DNA of 64,000 bases from Mercurialis annua (taxonomy: Eukaryota; Streptophyta; Magnoliopsida; Malpighiales; Euphorbiaceae), in assembly GCF_937616625.2 (NCBI RefSeq), contig NC_065573.1, positions 19,917,001 through 19,981,000 of the forward strand, given 5' to 3'. The notes under the pieces are model-generated. The model was not told the origin of the DNA, did not search any database, and worked only from the letters and a program-made list of their open reading frames with translations. Numbering within the stretch: position 1 is the first letter of the stretch; each line of letters opens with the position of its first letter. The position numbers were made by a program, and so were the translations under genes. This document shows, one piece after another, positions 27,063 to 38,718 of this stretch.

Positions 27063-30037
27063 TGTAATAACCCGGAAATTTAAGGATTTAAAATATAGCC
27101 ACGTGTCTAATATTTTATTAGACGGGAGTAGGTAAATTAAATTTAAAGATAAATTTTATTTACAAGTGTCCCTAAATTTTTAATATGGCTATAGGATTGC
27201 AAATTTAAATTTTTAGAATTTAAATTTGATTAGTTATATAGTTAACGGAGAGAATATGGATTAACGAATTGGGTGCAGAATAATTCATAAGTCCCTAACG
27301 AATATTTTTGGTACTAATATTCGCGAAATATTTTAAAAAGGTTATCGTGAAAATTTGATAAAATTTGGAAGCAGAAATTTTATCAAGCGCAGTTAATGCG
27401 GACTTAATAAATCGAAAATGATTTATTAAGAATAAAATATAAGTCGGATGGGAATAAAAATTATATTTTTATTCTTTCTATATTTTATTAGATTTTTGGT
27501 AAAATTTTCACGAAATTTGGAAATCGTTTCCGTTTAAGCTACGGACGACTAGTTTAGAAATTGGTTTAAAGTGCATGATTGAGCTAGTATTAAAGCGCAC
27601 TTTAGCCAATACTATATAAACATCCTTAGGTTATCAAATAAAGGCTCAGAGGCCTATTTTCATTTCCTTTGAAAGGAAATAAAGAGCAGAAGCTCTGTGG
27701 TTGGCGGCGACGATTAGGTCTCGAACCATTTCGATCCATTTCTCGATTCTAACTCCATTTCTTCAACGATTACTCAAGTAATCGAGGTAGTATAACCGTA
27801 TTAAATGTTTATTTTGATATATATCGATATATTTCGAATATATATTCGTTTATAAACGGTTACCGTATCGAATCGAACGTAAACGTATTAGTTTTACGTT
27901 TCGAACGTGAATATGGATAGATTGGAATGTGTATACGTGTTAGGGGCGGAAAAATGGAGTTAAAGCACGTCGGAAAGCCCGGAAAATTGACTTTTCCGGG
28001 GCTGTGCACTCGGGTGCACGAACGTGCACCATTTGGTGCACGAACGTGCACCATGAGAGGGTGCACGAACGTGCACCCAATGTGCACGAACGTGCACCAT
28101 CTGGGGTGCACGAACGTGCACCAGTTGTGCACGATCGTGCACTACCCCAAGGTGCACGATCGTGCACCATGCCGAGATGTCGATAAGGGGGGACTTTTCG
28201 GGGCTTTTTGCCCTAAGAACTTGACATAGTTTCGTTGATTCGAAAACGTTTTAAAACGATAACTTGTGTTAGAAGAAAGTGAAAAGGTTTTATAACCTAC
28301 ACCTAAAGACTTTTAAAAGGAGATTTTAAAAGTTAAGTTAAACGTTTATAATGGACTTTAAAAGAGTTAAAGTCAACGTTTAAACGGTTTTAAAGATTTA
28401 GCAATCAGTTTTGCTAAATACTTAGTATATGACCGAGAATTGTTTTGACAATTAGGTCTATACTATAAATGGTTTTCTTTAGGTATTGTGATACCTAAAA
28501 TAACTTCTAGAGAGAAGTTAGAACGTTTTCTCAAAACGAGAATCTATAATATGGTTTTAAAAGAAAACAGACCATAAGTGCTATATGTTTAAATGATTAC
28601 ATGTTTGACCTAGATCTGGGTTTAAGGACCTAGAAGTTTTATAGGAAACATATATTGATGTGTTTTATCCTGTTTGCTTTGTGTGTTTAGTCCGACCAGC
28701 TAGCCAGCAGTCTGACCACAACCACAGGATTAAGTTCCAGACCTAGCGGTGTTTGTGAGTTCATTTGTTTACTTTTGAATATTAGTATTCAATTGTTTTT
28801 AAATCATAAATCGCACTAAGTATGAAACTTAGCCAAGGAAGATCCACTGAAACGAGCTATCTATTGGGCAACAATAGGACTGTGTGATCACCGATGTTAA
28901 TGAACTAGATGAGAGGTAAATATTATAAGCATACATATTGAGATTAGGTTTTAAGCCAGATGCTTGCTAAGCGGCTTAAACCTAATGGGTAGTCCTGAGG
29001 TGGCAGTGATTTAAGTTCCGGCCCAGCAACCCTATACAGAGTCAAGATGGCTGTGATACATATGTATACAGCACATCCTGTATTAAACAAGAGTTGTGCA
29101 TATGCATTATATATATGATAGCACTATAACGTAATCAGGATTAGGGTTTCATTTGGATCGAGGACTGGTAATATTTTTATATACCGATATTTTGTATATA
29201 CGCGATTTTGGTATTTAATTGTAAACCTATCTACTCACTCAGAAATATTTATATTTCTGACCCCGTTGTTGTTTATCATTTTCAGGTACCTAGCTACCGG
29301 GTCTGGTCGAGCTTCCACCCTTTTCCATCAGGGAAGCTTATTCTGTTATTATGTAAATAACACTTTAAACTCTTAGCTGCTGCAATAGTGTATATAGGTT
29401 CGATATGCCTGTAGCCACGTCATGGTTCCTCTGTCTATATACTCTGATAGGAATCCTGACTTTGTCTAGCTCTAATAAGTGGCTACTCAATAGGCATATG
29501 GTGTTTTATGGTGTCCCCTACGGGTGGCCAAGCTTCGTGTCTTTGGTCTGCAAAGACACTGTGTGTAGTTTTAGCTGGCCTTACGTTTGTGTGCCTGCTG
29601 TGCATGTTTTTTATATGTTTGATATAACGCTTTGAAAAGGAAAGTGTTCGATATATTTTATTAAACATATTGTTCGGGTGCGCGGTTTGAGACAGGGCTG
29701 CCTGCGAGGCAAGGCATGTGAGCTAAGTCCCTGTACCACCGCACCGGTTTTCAAAAATGCGCGTGGGTCAGAATAACTAGGGTTATTCAACCAGCATTTC
29801 TGAAAACGCGATATCGCCTATATGAATATTTTCAGAATATGTTTTCCACGTTAAACGGAAAAATGTTTTAACGGTGTTTTCTGAAAACGGGTCGTACGCG
29901 ATGTACGATATATATTTATATTTAAGAGGCGAAAAATTTATAGAGGTTTTAGGCTTGCTACGGGTTTCGGAACAACCATTCCCATTCCCTAGCGCCGGTC
30001 TCGGCTCGAGTTTCGAGGTGGAAATCGGGTCGTGACA
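27063..30037 (+). repeat. 3' LTR of element A (2975 bp)
   Basis: It is nearly identical to the 5' LTR and has the same TGTAATAACC and GTCGTGACA ends. It is 21 bp longer because of one additional GTGCAC unit in its array. Confidence 0.95.
28012..28168. repeat. GTGCAC palindrome array, 3' LTR of A (one extra unit)
   Basis: Seven palindromes, compared with six in the 5' LTR. The extra unit at about 28063-28083 is 21 bp long and accounts for the whole difference in LTR length. Confidence 0.95.
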
Positions 30038-30042
30038 CTCAC

Positions 30043-30199
30043 CCTCACAATAGTTGCTTCTAGTACAACCACCACCACAGGAATGAACTAAACGAAAATT
30101 TAGTACTAGCAGGATTAACATTTAACTTGTTATTACCCGTATGAACTAAATTCATGAGATCTACAATCATAGAGGTCAGATTACCATCATGGTTAATAC
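30043..30199 (-). other. Copia 3' untranslated region, right of element A
   Basis: This lies between the TSD of element A and the end of the copia RNase H frame. It carries no motif that I recognise. Confidence 0.55.
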
Positions 30200-31184
30200 T
30201 CAAATTGGCACAAGTCCCATTACCCTTGATGTTTCAAGGATCATTTTCCTTCCCAAAAGTTTAGTCAAAGGATCTGCCAAATTCACTTCTGACTTCACAT
30301 AGTAAATGAACATGACTCCATCTTTTTGCAGTTTCTTTACCGCTTCATGTCTTAAATGAATATGTCTATTATTACCATTATAACTCTTATTCTTAGCAAT
30401 GGCTATTGCCACTTGGAAATCACAATGCATAAACATTGAAGGAGTTGGTTTTATTCCCAAAAGAATACTAACTTAGAAGTTTTTCAACCACTCAGCCTCA
30501 TTACCAGCTAATTTCAGAGCAATAAACTCTGACTCCAAGGTGGAGTTGGAAATTATCGTTTGCTTAAATGATCTCCAAACAATCACACCTCCTCCAAGTG
30601 TAAACACATAACCACCAGTGGATTTTGTCTCATATGAATCTGAAATCCAGTTAGCATTATTGTACCCTTCTAGTATAGCGGGAAATCCACTATATATGAC
30701 ACCATAACTCATGGTTCGTCTCAAATATTTATTAGTCTGACTATGCCATTCCAATGATCACGGTTGGGATTATGAGTATATCTACTTAATCTAAACACAA
30801 CATAGACTACGTCAGGTCGAAAGAAATTCATCAGATGCATCGGGCTCCCAATAACCTGAGCGTACTCAGTTTGAGCCACATGATCTCCTCTATTCTTCAT
30901 TAATTGAGTATTAGCATCATAAGGGATACTCACAGGTGCGACATCAAAATGTCCAAACTTCTTAAGAAATTTTTCAACATAATTCTCTTGTGATAGCATA
31001 ATACTATCACCCTTCCTTATGATTTTAACACCCAAAGTCACATTTGCTTCTACCATATTTTTCATATCAAATTGAGAAGTAAGATAAGAGTTTGTCTTAC
31101 GTATTATACTAAGACATGTACCAAAGATAAGCATGCCATCCACATACAAATAAATAATGACAAACTCACTGTAAATCACTTTAG
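30200..31184 (-). pseudogene. Copia RT C-terminal half and RNase H
   Basis: On the minus strand, 31197-30721 carries the copia RT core. Its active site reads YVDG where functional elements have YVDD, followed by MLIFGT and FDMKNM. 30754-30473 carries RNase H motifs ([28 protein letters not shown]), and 30460-30200 carries the C-terminus (IHLRHEAVKK, VNLADPLTK). A frameshift and stops separate the three pieces. The missing second Asp would abolish polymerase activity. Coding resumes at 61974 beyond the insert. Confidence 0.92.
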
Positions 31185-31408
31185 TAGGGTTGTACAAAAA
31201 AAATTCAAACCAATCAAATCAAACCAATTCAACCAAACCAAACCAAATATTACGGTTTAAAAGATTGCTAATTTGATTTTGGTTTGAAAAATAGAAAAAA
31301 AAGTAATTATTGGTCTAGTTTGCGGTTTCAAAAATTATAAAGCAACATAAACCAAACCAAACCAACTTATTTACATACATACATATTTTTTTTAAAATTG
31401 TAAATATT

Positions 31409-33881
31409 TGTCACGACCCGATTTCCGCCTAGAAACTCGTGCCGAGACTGGTGCTAGGGAATGTGAATGGTTGTTCCGAAACCCGTAGCAAGCCTAGGAA
31501 AAACAGTAAAAACTTTTCGCGTTTTGAAAACAAAAAAGATCTCAATCTCTTTTCGCAAGTATTTGAAAACCTTTAGATAAACGTGTAATCAAAACCATGC
31601 AATTGCATTTATGGACTCAGAGTAATATGTGTACACTGCACACACCTTGACACAACCCTGTCCGAAAACAATGCCAGGGGTGCAAACCAGTTATCACATC
31701 AAGTAACTGGTTTAAGCATGCCAATTAATTAATCACAAAGCTTTTATCAAAACCAGGTTTCTTATAAACAACTGGCAAAAGCCCTTTTTATAAAAGCATG
31801 CTTTTGTCCCAAAATGATACTGACAGTAGTTTCGTATCAGAGTTTAAGCATTTACAATTGAACTACTGTTCGGAGCTAGAACTACTCTGCAGCTCTAGAG
31901 TGACCTTTATTTAGTTACAACTTCCGGAGAAAGAATTGGAAGTCTTGTCATGTCAAAATATCATTTACCTGTGAAAAGGGAATTCAACGGGGGTCAAATA
32001 TGAGTGAATTCACATAGTTACTCAAGCATATTAATAAAAGCAGAAATCGCATGTAAACACACTTTGTGTAGCCAAATAACCGATCCAAATGAAACCCTAA
32101 GAGAAACCCCATTTGGTTAACCGTGATTAATGTCACAGTTCGTGCTCTCTTGTTTAACACAGGATGAAATGTGAACTCACGTTATCACAATCATCTTATC
32201 TCTGTGTAAGGTTTGCTGGGCCGTAAATTGAATTACTGGCTCCCCAGGATAACCTGTTAGGTCTAGGCCGCTTTGCAAGCATCTGGCCAAAGAACCCAAC
32301 TAGTATGCAATGCAAAGTTTTATTAATACCAGTGATCACACAGTTCTATTGTTGCCCAATAGATAGCACGTTCCAGTGGATCTATATATTGGTTTCAAAT
32401 CGACTCTATGCAATGCAATTTCAAACATATTTTTAGTTGTAAATATTTTGACATTAATATTCAAAAGTAAATATGCGAACTCACAAAACCGTTATCCACA
32501 AAACAGTTCTCGGTCACCCTCTACTCTCCTGGTCCGGTAACTTGCTTGCTCGTCGGATCTAATTAGAAAACAATTATTAAACACAATTACAATATGAATT
32601 CTAAATCTAAAGAATAGACTATACTAACATTACTAGATATATAACATACTAGTCTATATTCAATCTTAATCTCAACTCATAATCCTCTAACCATTAATCA
32701 CTTTGACTAATAGAGAATCTAATTAAAACGTCTCTAAGTTTAATTAATCGAACTTCCTTAAACGTCCAAGTTCTTTTTAGTCCTTATTGAACGTACCGTT
32801 CAAAATTATTCAAAACCCATCGGTTCGGAACCCGACGTGCGAAAGCACGTCGAAAACGCGCGCTGGCGCGAGGCCCTGTGCGCCTGCACAGGACACTGTG
32901 CGCCCGCACAGTCGGGCTGTGCGTTCGCACAGCCTGGCTGTGCGTCCGCACAGTCACTGTGCGACGCACAATGGCTGTGCCGCACAGCCAAGGGAACTCC
33001 GTTCCCGGGCCGATTTCTGTCAAGCTAAACCCATTTTTCGATCCAAAACGCATATACAAATACCAATCTATCCATTTTCACTATCGGAACGTAAAATCAT
33101 TACGTATACGTTCGATTCGATACGGTAACCGTTATATATTCGAATATAATCCATTTTCTATATATCCAAATTCAAAATAACGGTTATAACTTCGATTATT
33201 AATGGATTACCGAAGAAATTGGATCGAAACCGTCGAACCTACCGTTGCCGTCGCAATCGCCGAAGCTCTCTGTGCCTAAACCTAAGTTTTAGGTTTTCTG
33301 TAGCTAATGAATTCATTTGAATGCATATTGATATATATAGTTTGGCAAAATGTCAAACTAGTCCCTAGGTATTCACGCGTTACTTTAACCCAAATTCTTA
33401 AATACTCGTCCGTAACTAAAACGGACAACGAACTCCAAATTTTATGAAATTTTAACCACGAATTTCATAATTCGTAATTAAAATAAAAACGTAATTTTTA
33501 TTCTCGCTGGACTTATATTTTATCTTTAATAAATCATTAAAGATTTATTAGGGCTAAATTAGACCCACTTAATAAAATTTCTATCTCCAAATTCTATAAA
33601 ATTTTAGGGGTAACTTTCTAAAAATATTTCGTGAATATTGACTCCAAAAATATTCACACGGGACTTATAAATTATCTTATTTTAATTTATAAGCAATTCT
33701 TAATTCCCGTTAGTTAAAATATAAATATCCAAATTTTATATTTTAACTTCTATAACTTATTTTATATTTTCGGAGATACTATAAATTAAATTTATCCTTA
33801 AATTTAATTTACGTTCTCCCGGTCCTATAAATTATTCCATACGTGGAATAATTTAATCCTTTAATTTTACGGGGTATTACA
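31409..33881 (-). repeat. 3' LTR of element C (2473 bp)
   Basis: On the minus strand it runs from TGTAATACCCCG to GGGTCGTGACA. Its first 350 bp match 61415-61772. Its end (CCTAGC...GGTCTCGGC...GTCGTGACA) is shared with elements A, B and D, so these LTRs form one superfamily. Confidence 0.92.
32876..32990. repeat. CTGTGCG-NN-CGCACAG palindrome array in the element C LTR
   Basis: Five to six imperfect palindromes of the type CTGTGCGTTCGCACAG or CTGTGCGTCCGCACAG follow one another. The array is in the corresponding part of the LTR to the GTGCAC arrays of A and B, but its sequence is different. A GC-rich GCGCGCTGGCGCG stretch lies just before it. Confidence 0.9.
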
Positions 33882-33897
33882 TTCTCCCCACCTTATT
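33882..33897 (-). promoter_or_regulatory. Polypurine tract, element C
   Basis: On the minus strand, AATAAGGTGGGGAGAA abuts the 3' LTR. It is preceded by ATTCGAGGACGAATTTT, the same phrase found before the PPTs of A and B. Confidence 0.88.
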
Positions 33898-33925
33898 AAA
33901 ATTCGTCCTCGAATTTCAATAAGAA

Positions 33926-36541
33926 CTACGTACCTTGTAAAAACAGGTAAGGATATCGCTGACGCATATCCGCCTCCGTCTCCCACGTACACTCTTCTAC
34001 AGAATGATTTCTCCACAGCACTTTCACCATAGGAATCTCCTTAGTACGAAGTTTCCACAATTGAGTATCTACTATCTCAACAGGCTGCTCCTCGTAAGAA
34101 AGTTCCTCGTTAACCTCCACAGCTTGTGGTTGAATCACATGAGAAGGATCTGCGATATACTTTCGCAGCATCGATATGTGAAACACCGGATGAACTTGTG
34201 ACATATCTGGCGGTAGATCTAATTTATATGCTACCGCTCCGATACGCTTTATAATCTCGTAAGGTCCCACATACCTGGGAGATAACTTGCTACTCTTTCC
34301 AAAACGAATAACACCCTTCATTGGTGATACTTTCAGAAAGACATAGTCACCAACTTGAAACTCCATCTCTTTTCTCTTTGGATCCGCATAACTTTTCTGG
34401 CGACTAAAAGCAGTTTCCAATCGCCGCTTAATTAATGGTACATTTTCTGAGGTAATTTGGATAATCTCTGCTCCTGTCAATTTTCTTTCTCCTACTTCCT
34501 CCCAACAGATAGGAGATCGACACTTACGACCGTATAATGCCTCATATGGAGCCATTTCGATACTGGAATGATAGCTGTTGTTGTATGAGAACTCTACTAA
34601 TGGCAAATACACATCCCAGCTACCTCCAAAATCCAGTACACACAGTCGAAGCATATCTTCCAAAGTCTGAATAGTCCTTTCAGACTGTCCATCAGTTTGC
34701 GGATGAAATGCGGTACTAAAATCTAGCCGCCTTCCCATCGCTTCTTGCAAACTTTCCCAAAATCTAGAGGTAAATACTGAACCTCTATCTGAAACTATTG
34801 ACACAGGAATCCCATGTAAACTGACTATCTTGTCAATATATACTTGTGCCAATTTCGCCGTAGTATATGATATCTTAATAGGTATAAAGTGGGCCGACTT
34901 TGTCAGACGATCCACTATAACCCATATAGAATCAAAACCTTTATGCGTCTTAGGCAATCCAACCACAAAGTCCATTGTAATCCTCTCCCACTTCCACTCT
35001 GGTATGGGTAGGGGTTGTAAAAATCCATATGGCCTTTGGTGTTCAAGCTTAACTTGCTGACACACTGGACATCTTGCTACAAATTCCGCAATATCTCGCT
35101 TCATTCCGTTCCACCAGTACATCTCCTTAATATCTCTATACATCTTGGTAGAACCCGGATGAATACTATAAGTTGATCCATGGGTCTCCTCCATGATCTT
35201 TTGCTTTAGATTTTCAACATTTGGTACACACAATCTGGTACCATACTTCAGTGTTCCGTTAACAACACTGAAGTCTTGACACTTTCCTTTCTCTACCTCA
35301 TCCATTACACGCTTTAGTTGAGGATCTTCACCTTGTAGTTCCCTAATCATGTCGATTAGAGTTGGTCGCACACTTAATTGGGCTATCAAGCTTCCAAAAT
35401 AAGAAATTTCAAATCTGATGTTCTGACTGAACATCGTATAGATCTCTTTGATCAATGGCCTTCGCCACTCCGTTGTAACGTGTGCTAAACTTCCTGCAGA
35501 CTTCCTGCTTAGCGCATCAGTTACCACATTGGCTTTACCCGGATGATACTGTATAGTGCAATCATAGTCCTTAAGAAACTCTAGCCACCTCCTCTGTCTG
35601 AGATTCAATTCACGTTGATCAAAGATATACCTCAAACTTTTATGATCCGTGAATATCTCGCACGTTGCACCGTACAAGTAATGTCTCCAGATTTTCAATG
35701 CAAAAATTACTGCTGCTAATTCCAGGTCATGAGTAGGATAGTTCACTTCATGCTTTTTCAGTTGGCGAGAAGCGTAAGCTATTACTCGTCCATGTTGCAT
35801 TAAAACACATCCTAAACCAACCCTTGAAGCATCATAGTAAACAATGAATCCTTCAATACCTTCTGATAATGCTAGCACTGGAGCTGTCGTTAAACACTCC
35901 TTCAGTTTCTGAAAACTGTCATCACATTTCTGTGTTCACTCGTACTTCGCATTCTTCTGAGTTAACTTCATCAATGGTGCAGAGATTTTTGAGAAATCTT
36001 GCACAAACCTTCTGTAGTATCCTGCTAAACCAAGGAAACTACGAATTTCAGTCACCGAAGTTGGTCGTTTCCATTCCACAACCGCTTCAATCTTCTTTGG
36101 ATCTACTTTGATTCCATTTTGAGACACAACATGTCCCAAAAATGCCACTTCTTCTAACCAAAATTCACACTTTGAAAACTTGGCGTACAATTGATGCTCC
36201 CTCAATGTCTGAAGAACTATGCGCAAATGATGTGCATGCTCCTCCTCCGTACGCGAGTAGATCAAAATATCATCAATGAAAACAATTACAAACTGATCCA
36301 AGAATGGTTTGAATATCCTATTCATCAAATCCATGAAAGCCGCTGGTGCGTTCGTCAATCCAAATGACATAACTAGGAACTCGTAGTGACCATACCGAGT
36401 CCTAAAAGCAATTTTCGAAACATCATTCTCTCGGATCTTTAACTGATGATATCCTGATCGCAAGTCAATCTTAAAAAATTACCTTGCTCCTTGCAGTTGG
36501 TCAAACAAATCATCAATCCTTGGCAATGGGTACTTGTTCTT
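33926..36541 (-). pseudogene. Element C pol: RT (C-terminal part), RNase H, integrase, chromodomain
   Basis: Order on the minus strand: RT with [22 protein letters not shown] and the catalytic FIDD box (near 36265); RNase H ([23 protein letters not shown]); integrase with an HHCC finger (CPVCQQ) and the DDE residues in [19 protein letters not shown] and GQSERT; then a chromodomain ending [14 protein letters not shown]. The last 650 aa (35878-33926) form one open frame. A TGA at 35936-35938 replaces a Trp codon expected from the family, and a TAA at about 36483 replaces an aromatic residue. Catalytic residues are otherwise intact, so decay is recent. Confidence 0.93.
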
Positions 36542-37204
36542 GATTGTGTCACGACCCAAATTTATGAGTCGCGACCGGCGCTAGGGAATGGGAGTGGTAG
36601 CTCCAAATCCCGTAGCAAGCCTAAAATTCTGTGTAAATTTTTCGCAAATCAAATCATATTTCATATACCAAAATACATGTGACCCCATTTAACGAAAAAC
36701 ATCAGAGTTAAAATGCGTTGTACAAATACACATACAAAAACATCTAGACTACTGCGGACCGCTAGAATGAAAACCTTCGTTTTCGTCTTGTACAAATCAC
36801 TTCCGAGAATTAAAATTTCGGAAGATTGACTCTCCAAATCATATCATGCTATCCCTGAAAAAAAGTGGGAGGAGCAACGGGGTTAGTATAAAACTGAGTG
36901 AGTTCACCAAATTACACGCAATATCACATAAAGGGTTAAAACTGTTGAAAACCCATTTTATATATAGAAAATACTCTTTTGAAATCATATTGCATACCCT
37001 CTTTACTTTCCTTCATAATTCTTTGTTTATTTCATAAACTTATAGTTTATAAGTATTTGTCGTCCTTGATTTCTTATTATGATATTGATATTTTTCTTTC
37101 TTGTTTTGTTGCATTAGTTTTCGACCGAATCTTAAATCTATGTTTATATTATCATGATTCTAAGTCGAACTAAATCATTGGCAAGTCTCTTGTGACTTGA
37201 TCCT

Positions 37205-37622
37205 TATGGTTGGGTCCCGAGATAGTTCAACCGAATTACCCATAACCATATGGTACAGTCCCGAGATAATTCAACCGAGTTACTTGTACCATTTCTCAAT
37301 CCCAAACGATCGATAGGAGTCCCGAGATAATTCAACCGAGTTACTCCTTAGACACGGGTCCCGAGATAGTTCAACTGAGTTACCTTCGTGTCTGCATTCA
37401 GACTCTGCACCCTGCAGGTCTTTTGAACTTAACTGTCGATTCATATAATTCCTATTGACATTTAATAGGAGTGTTTGTTCACATTGTGTCTCGATCTTGT
37501 TTCGTATTGATTCTCGATGTATTGCACTTACTTCTTATTTCGTATGAGTTCCGAGGATTATCATCGAGAATGGATGAGATACAGGTCCCGGGATAATTCT
37601 ACCGAGTTCAACCTTGTATCTC
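37205..37622. repeat. Chain of hairpins with constant loop and different stems
   Basis: Five units share a near-constant 26-nt segment that begins GTCCCGAGATA and ends CCGAGTTAC. Each is enclosed by its own private inverted repeat: TATGGTT/AACCATA (37205-37250), ATGGTACA/TGTACCAT (37250-37292), AGGAGT/ACTCCT (37315-37348), GACACG/CGTGTC (37351-37392) and GAGATACA/TGTATCTC (37576-37622). Inner GGT/ACC pairs and a 1-2 nt bulge on the same side recur. TTCTCGATG/CATCGAGAA (37511-37570) encloses a worn sixth copy. The function is unknown. Confidence 0.85.
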
Positions 37623-38718
37623 AGTTCTTATTATTTTGTGCACCATAGTACAATTCTCATTTTACGTTTTTGTATTTTTCGTTCTGTTGTATTGATCCTT
37701 TATGGACCATGGCATGCACATTACAATCTACAAGCATACATCTATAACACACGCACGTATGGGTATTTATTATGTTTGATAGTACATATCGAAATGTACT
37801 ATATTTCCTTAGTCATATTTGATCTGATACTTGTATGTTATTCGATATTCGATTTATTAGTACATATAGGAATGTACTGTACTTTTCTTATTTATATTTG
37901 GTTCAATTCACATTTTATTACTTTACCCATCCCCGATGTTTAAATATATATACTCTTTTCATTTACTTGTATTATTATCAAAATAGCACAATACGATAAA
38001 ACATCATTTTCGAAACATACATATATATGCATTTTAAGAACATACATTTAAACATAAAAATATTCATATAGCTTTCGTATTAAAATACGTAGCTTTACGA
38101 ATATTAGCGAGTAATTTAAAGTGTACTCACCACTTGCTATCCAAACTCTTCAAATAAGCATGACGATATCTCGATCTTTTTTTTTTCTAAAGACTCGTCG
38201 ATAGTCGCTCGTCCGATCTATGCAAATATAATAATAGCAAGAATTAATAAAATTCTAGCTATTTTTAACTTATCCAAAATTATGTTTCTAGCCAACTTCG
38301 GCTATCGAAACCGCTTACTTAAAATAGTCTGACCCCTAAACAAAATTGACATTCTTAAAGTTTAGAACGTCGCCTACAACTTTCGTTTAGGTCTCGGACC
38401 ATGAAACGCACCCGAAGGTGTCGAAAACAAGCTCATAAGTTATTTCCTTGGAGCTGTTTACAAGTGCAGGGCAGACTGCACAACAAAATGTTATGTCCAA
38501 AATGAACATCCTAGAGTCCGATTCAACAAAAAATCAAACTTAGACAATTATAGTTAACATCCTAAAGTTTCCGTATCAACAAACGGAACTTGATTTGGAC
38601 CTATACAGCCCGAGATATTGCCTTTGCAATATCGCTGTTTTGCAAGACATTTTCTGCAAACGTCAACTTGTTTACATCGACTAAATCGTAACTTATTACG
38701 CAACGAGGCTAACCTATA

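Larger units (their letters stand above)
19741..30037 (+). mobile_element. Element A: LARD-like non-autonomous Ty3-type LTR retrotransposon
   Basis: Two nearly identical direct repeats of about 2.95 kb flank a 4.4-kb internal region. Both LTRs begin TGTAATAACCCGG and end GGGTCGTGACA. The insertion duplicates CTCAC (19736-19740 and 30038-30042). A tRNA-iMet primer site follows the 5' LTR and a purine tract precedes the 3' LTR. Inside there is only a broken gag-like frame and no protease, RT or integrase. It therefore fits the large retrotransposon derivative class and would need proteins in trans. The near-identical LTRs suggest a young insertion. Confidence 0.93.

Noticed and set aside
20690..28168. 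Palindromic repeats with short spacers resembling a CRISPR array
   Set aside because: The genome is eukaryotic, the spacers are only a few bases, no cas genes are present, and the arrays lie within retrotransposon LTRs.
31409..33881. Initial reading of the GC-rich 32.8-33.0 kb segment as a CpG island or gene
   Set aside because: It is the palindrome array of the element C LTR. Frames in all directions repeat the CTGTGCG module.
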